Assembly: GCA_963842835.1 (NCBI GenBank)
Contig: CAWJIB010000009.1
Location: 1,178,001 to 1,242,000 of the forward strand
Direction: 5' to 3'
From: Roseiarcus sp963842835
GTDB lineage: Bacteria > Pseudomonadota > Alphaproteobacteria > Rhizobiales > Beijerinckiaceae
DNA: 64,000 nt
Below, one piece after another: positions 61,413 to 64,000 of this stretch (positions are counted from its first letter, which is position 1; each line of letters starts with the position of its first letter). Below the pieces are notes generated by a model. The model saw only the letters and a program-made list of their open reading frames with translations. It was not told where the DNA came from and ran no database searches. Made by a program: the position numbers and the translations under genes.

Positions 61413-61649
61413 TCAACGGTCCATGGGCATTGGGCTGGTATCGTCGCTAATGGCGTTCTTGTGGATAGGTGATTTTTGCGATCCCTTTACGATCTTGGAG
61501 GTTCGCCCAGTGGCTCCGACCACGGGCTTGGCTATCTTCAAAGGGGTCGTCTGATCAAGATACTTGAAGGCTTGGGCCGACTTGGAGAAGGCGAACGGGG
61601 CGCCGAGGACCATGACGGCCAGAAGCGGGATCAGAGATTTACGGGACAT
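61413..61649 (-). CDS. Small exported protein, 78 aa
   Basis: ATG 61649 with GGGAG nine bases upstream. Signal peptide MSRKSLIPLLAVMVLGAPFA then FSKSAQA (probable cleavage after AQA), leaving a ~51-residue basic mature peptide (LDQTTPLKIAKPVVGATGRT). No family recognised. A signal sequence plus a good ribosome site make it more credible than other short frames in this repeat-rich region. Confidence 0.5.
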   Translation of the reverse strand: MSRKSLIPLLAVMVLGAPFAFSKSAQAFKYLDQTTPLKIAKPVVGATGRTSKIVKGSQKSPIHKNAISDDTSPMPMDR

Positions 61650-61670
61650 GGATTTTCTCCCACCCTGCGC

Positions 61671-61731
61671 TTACGGTTTACGGGGGCAGGGCTTACGGGG
61701 GACGGCTTACGGGACGGCTGACGGGGACAGG
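61671..61731. repeat. Degenerate tandem repeat of (C)TTACGGGGG(A)C(A)GG
   Basis: About five imperfect 11-15 bp units (TTACGGTTTACGGGGGCAGG and variants) running into direct repeat A. Confidence 0.65.
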
Positions 61732-61748
61732 ATACGAATTGCGTAATT
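61721..61748. repeat. Direct repeat A, copy 2
   Basis: ACGGGGACAGGATACGAATT then GCGTAATT, 850 bp from copy 1. Confidence 0.65.
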
Positions 61749-61799
61749 CCTCACTCGGCAATCAACCGTCATTTTCATTTATTATACACTGCGCCGTCC

Positions 61800-61839
61800 A
61801 GCTCTCAAGGCGAATGCGAAGCATCCGTCCGATGGAAGC
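61800..61839. repeat. Inverted repeat B, partner 2
   Basis: AGCTCTCAAGGCGAATGCGA... ending GATGGAAGC, reverse complement of 61086-61125 (39 of 40). Confidence 0.75.
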
Positions 61840-61918
61840 ATGAACTTCCGCAGTCTCGAGCCTGTCAAGGGCGGTCGAAGGCCATCGACAGCATCGAGAC
61901 TTCAAAAAAGGCTTCCAT
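61832..61918. repeat. Palindromic intergenic element E2
   Basis: Outer arms ATGGAAGC (61832-61839) and GCTTCCAT (61911-61918) as in E1. The inner arms (AGTCTCGA-GCCTGTCAAGG and its imperfect complement GACAGCATCGAGACTTC) are degenerate and shorter. Confidence 0.65.
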
Positions 61919-61925
61919 GAGGAAA

Positions 61926-62022
61926 GACGGCGCTCCCCGCCGTGCTCGCGCCGGTTGACCTCGCGCGGCTCCTCATCGGTCATCCTTCGCGTGAAGCGCT
62001 CTCCCGCTTCGCAAGAGAGCGG
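61926..62022. repeat. Direct repeat C, copy 2 (97 bp)
   Basis: Starts GACGGCGCTCCCCGCCG like copy 1; follows E2 as copy 1 follows E1, so E plus C behaves as one mobile or amplified unit. Confidence 0.75.
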
Positions 62023-62096
62023 GATTACGGATTGCGGCGCCACGCCCGTATTTGCCTCCCGATTTGTCTCCCGGCGCAGGTTCGGCAGAGAGCGCC

Positions 62097-62231
62097 GTCG
62101 ACCTCATGGAAGCGTCTTTTTCCGAAGCCAGAAGGCTGTCAAGGGGCGTAGCCCGCCTGCGGCGGCGCGCCGAAAGGCGCACCCTTGACAAGCCTCATGG
62201 CTTCGGAAGTTCTGGCCTCGATGAGGTCGAC
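62097..62231. repeat. Palindromic intergenic element E3
   Basis: Outer perfect arms GTCGACCTCAT (62097-62107) and ATGAGGTCGAC (62221-62231). Inner arms TTCCGAAGCCAGAAGGCTGT (from 62120) and the complement ending near 62208. Same inner consensus as E1 (TTCCGAAG...GGCTGTCAA-GG). Confidence 0.7.
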
Positions 62232-62483
62232 GCCGCGGTGGGTCGGCGGCGGCGGTTGCGCCGCTCGTCGAAGCGCCGCGATATTGTCTTCTGGAAAAAC
62301 AGAAGTCATGGTAGCTTGAAATCGAACTTCGACGAGGGCTTCCGCATGGCGGCGCTCGCCGGGCGCGGTTCCGAGTTAAGGGGAATTCGAACGGAGAGGC
62401 TTCGAGAAAGCCGAAATCGGCCGCCGCCGCCGCCAACCCCTTGATTTCGTTGGAAACCGCCAAGGAATATATTTGCAATTTCT

Positions 62484-62559
62484 TTGGAAAAGCTTGGAAA
62501 AGTTTGGAGTTTCCTTGGAAAAGTTTGGAAATCCTTGGAAAGGCTTGGAAAAGTTTGGT
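62484..62559. repeat. Helically phased TTGGAAAAG repeats, predicted bent DNA
   Basis: Eight TTGG cores begin at 62484, 62494, 62504, 62515, 62525, 62535, 62545 and 62555: spacing 10,10,11,10,10,10,10. Most are followed by AAA or AAAA. A-tracts repeated once per turn add up to strong intrinsic curvature. The reading frames through it have no family resemblance. Confidence 0.75.
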
Positions 62560-62812
62560 CGCGTCCCCCGTCCGTCGGCGCGCGGGCGGCGGACTTACGA
62601 GGGCGCGCCCGCATTTGCTTAATTTGTCGTCCGCGTAACCCGAGCGAACGCCTCGTCGCCGCCTTCGCCCTTGTTTCCTTCGCGAGGGTCGGCCAAAGAA
62701 CGGCCGGCAATTCGCGATGGCGATTTCAGACGGTCGCGCCCACCGAGGCGATCGGTAAAAGGACCGCGCCGATAGCTCGGGCGCTTGACGCCTCGAAAGG
62801 AATTGAAGAAGC

Positions 62813-63367
62813 ATGTCCAGAGTGTTTTTCACGTCCGACACGCATTTCGGGCACGAGCGCACCCTCGCGGTGCGCAAGCGCCCCTTCGCGAGCCTCGAGG
62901 AGATGGACGAGACTTTGATCGCCCGCTGGAACGCCGCGGTGGGCGAGGACGACGAGGTCTATCATCTCGGCGATTTCGCCTCTCTTGAAGGCGAGAGCCT
63001 CGGCCCCATCCTCGATCGCCTGCGCGGCCGCCTGCATCTCATCCTCGGCAACAACGACGACGCGGACGCGATCGCGGGGACGCGGCGTTTCGCCACGGTC
63101 GGCGAGATGCGCGAACTGACGCTCGAAGGGCAGCGGATTTTCCTTTGCCATTACCCGATGCGCGACTGGCCGAACGCCTGGCGCGGCGCCTGGCACTTGT
63201 TCGGCCATGTCCACGGGCGGCTCGACCGCGAACCGTTCGGCCTCAGCCTCGATGTCGGCGTCGACAGCCACGGCTATGCGCCCGTCTCCTTCGCCGCCAT
63301 CGCGCGGACGATGGCGGGCCGCGCCGCCGCGCGCGATGCGGCGCGGGCGCGCGTGGCTGCCGAATAG
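62813..63367 (+). CDS. Calcineurin-like metallophosphoesterase
   Basis: 184 residues. All five metal motifs are present: FTSDTHFGHERT, LGDFAS, ILGNNDDAD, FLCHYPMRDW and LFGHVHGRL, with VGVDSHGYAPVSF near the end. It is of the small MJ0936/YfcE-like type common near phage or stress genes; the substrate may be a nucleotide or phosphoprotein. Cytoplasmic. It converges on the HdrB-like gene and follows the repeat region. Confidence 0.88.
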   Translation: MSRVFFTSDTHFGHERTLAVRKRPFASLEEMDETLIARWNAAVGEDDEVYHLGDFASLEGESLGPILDRLRGRLHLILGNNDDADAIAGTRRFATVGEMRELTLEGQRIFLCHYPMRDWPNAWRGAWHLFGHVHGRLDREPFGLSLDVGVDSHGYAPVSFAAIARTMAGRAAARDAARARVAAE

Positions 63368-63383
63368 GTCTCGACGCCCGCCG

Positions 63384-64000
63384 CTACCCCTTCCCGCCGC
63401 TCTTGGCCATCGCCTCGAGCTTTTCCGAACGAATGGTGTTGCGGTGGAGGGCGGCGTCTTTCACGCCGTCCATGCCGAACGCCACGGCCATGAGCTGGCT
63501 GTAGAAGACGACGGGAATATTGTAGTTCGTGCCGAATTTCTCGTTGATCGCCGGCTGGTACATCTCGACGTTGGTTTGGCAGAGCGGACAGGGCGTCGAG
63601 ATGACGTCGGCGCCGGCCTTGGTCGCCTCTTCGAGGATGGCCTTCATGAGGTGCAGGGTCCGCTCCGGGCTCATCACCGCCACCGAGCCGCCGCAGCAGG
63701 CGGTCTTGTGGGCGAAGGGGACGGGCTCGGCGCCGCAGGCCTTGGCGAAGTCGTCGAGGAAGGTCGGATCGTCGTAGGAATCGTAATCGCCGCCCGCCGC
63801 GGTGCCGGCGAAGGGGCGCACGGTCTGGCAGCCGACATAGCCCGCCACCTTGAGGCCGGTCAGCGGCTTTTCGACGCGCTTCTCGATCGCTTCGAGGCCG
63901 ACGTCGTTGACCAGCACCTCGCAGGCGTGGCGAACCTTGAGCTCGGCCGTGTAGCTTAGTCCCCCGGCGTCGAGCGCCTCGTTGATCGCCGCGCGCTTCT
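63384..64000 (-). CDS. HdrB-like heterodisulfide reductase subunit, N-terminus beyond window
   Basis: The frame is open from its TAG at 63384 through the right edge, giving at least 205 residues without a start. CCG-type motifs VAGYVGCQTVRPFAG, KTACCGGSVAVMSPER and ISTPCPLCQTNVEMYQ match HdrB proteins. In Hyphomicrobiales such genes usually belong to the sulfur-oxidising sHdr cluster (hdrC1-B1-A-hyp-C2-B2 with lipoate-binding proteins) or to related methylotrophic gene sets. Which copy, B1 or B2, cannot be told from the fragment. Confidence 0.85.
   Translation of the reverse strand, partial: KRAAINEALDAGGLSYTAELKVRHACEVLVNDVGLEAIEKRVEKPLTGLKVAGYVGCQTVRPFAGTAAGGDYDSYDDPTFLDDFAKACGAEPVPFAHKTACCGGSVAVMSPERTLHLMKAILEEATKAGADVISTPCPLCQTNVEMYQPAINEKFGTNYNIPVVFYSQLMAVAFGMDGVKDAALHRNTIRSEKLEAMAKSGGKG

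Larger units (their letters stand above)
61650..62812. other. 1.16-kb repeat-rich region without supported genes
   Basis: Contains degenerate TTACGGGGG repeats (61671-61731), hairpin elements E2 and E3, copies of repeats A, B and C, and a phased A-tract block (62484-62559). Longer open frames here run through the palindromes and repeats and are not accepted as genes. Confidence 0.6.

Noticed and set aside
62104..62877. A 257-codon minus-strand frame and nearby frames giving LFQAFP-type repeats
   Set aside because: It spans the phased TTGGAAAAG repeats, part of E3 and the start of the phosphoesterase gene; repetitive translation comes from the DNA repeat.

Overview
The window is high-GC DNA of an alphaproteobacterium, most likely of the order Hyphomicrobiales (Rhizobiales) and possibly Beijerinckiaceae or Methylocystaceae. 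Evidence: homologues of the CtrA cell-cycle system (a PdhS/PleC-type kinase, RcdA, SciP), the alphaproteobacterial small families DUF1192 and DUF2244, two phasins for polyhydroxybutyrate granules, a tRNA-His with an A73 discriminator and no C73 partner for G-1, and an HdrB-like protein at the right edge. The genus cannot be fixed from this sequence alone.

Layout. 1-2.9 kb: end of an amidase, a GT87 membrane glycosyltransferase, a Lar-like zinc protein and a FitA/VapC-type toxin-antitoxin pair whose toxin lacks one catalytic Asp. 3.0-4.5 kb: a complete IS110/IS1111-type element abutting a REP-like palindrome. 4.5-15.5 kb: a hydroxy-acid (lactate/glycolate) utilisation block with glcF-E-D and a permease on the minus strand, a divergent FCD/GntR regulator, pncB, and lutABC on the plus strand. 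15.5-19 kb: cell-envelope and small secreted proteins. 19-23 kb: the PAS histidine kinase and two phasin genes behind a PhaR-like operator. 23-26 kb: tRNA-His, dctA, nth and a DUF2244 protein. 26.5-29.2 kb: an AT-richer island with one large protein combining a PIN-like nuclease core, a coiled coil and two membrane segments, bordered by IS21-end-like repeats. 29-35 kb: Sel1-repeat protein, ThiE-like, rcdA (two CtrA-like boxes), DUF1192, an SDR, mnmA and sciP (CtrA-like box). 34.9-40.3 kb: a ribose-type (CUT2) sugar ABC system with an epimerase and a tartrate-dehydrogenase-type enzyme; then a divergent NRAMP-like transporter.

41.8-57.7 kb is a catabolic locus. Eleven minus-strand genes (LacI regulator, Gfo/Idh, CoA-transferase, enoyl-CoA hydratase, aldehyde dehydrogenase, a full CUT1 ABC importer, two GMC oxidoreductases) run away from a divergent FAD dehydrogenase. 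Two LacI-type operators lie in the shared promoter region. The gene set suggests import of a sugar-like or alcohol-bearing compound, oxidation of alcohol to aldehyde to acid, then CoA-thioester chemistry. The substrate cannot be named.

57.8-62.8 kb is an accessory region: a PD-(D/E)XK-like protein, a divergent orphan proteasome-fold (Ntn-hydrolase) protein with all recognisable active-site positions, and about 2 kb of palindromic, inverted and direct repeats ending in a helically phased A-tract stretch predicted to be bent. The window closes with a metallophosphoesterase and the 5'-truncated HdrB-like gene. The best candidates for undescribed biology are the proteasome-like/PD-(D/E)XK pair, the membrane-anchored PIN protein and the LacI-controlled catabolic locus.
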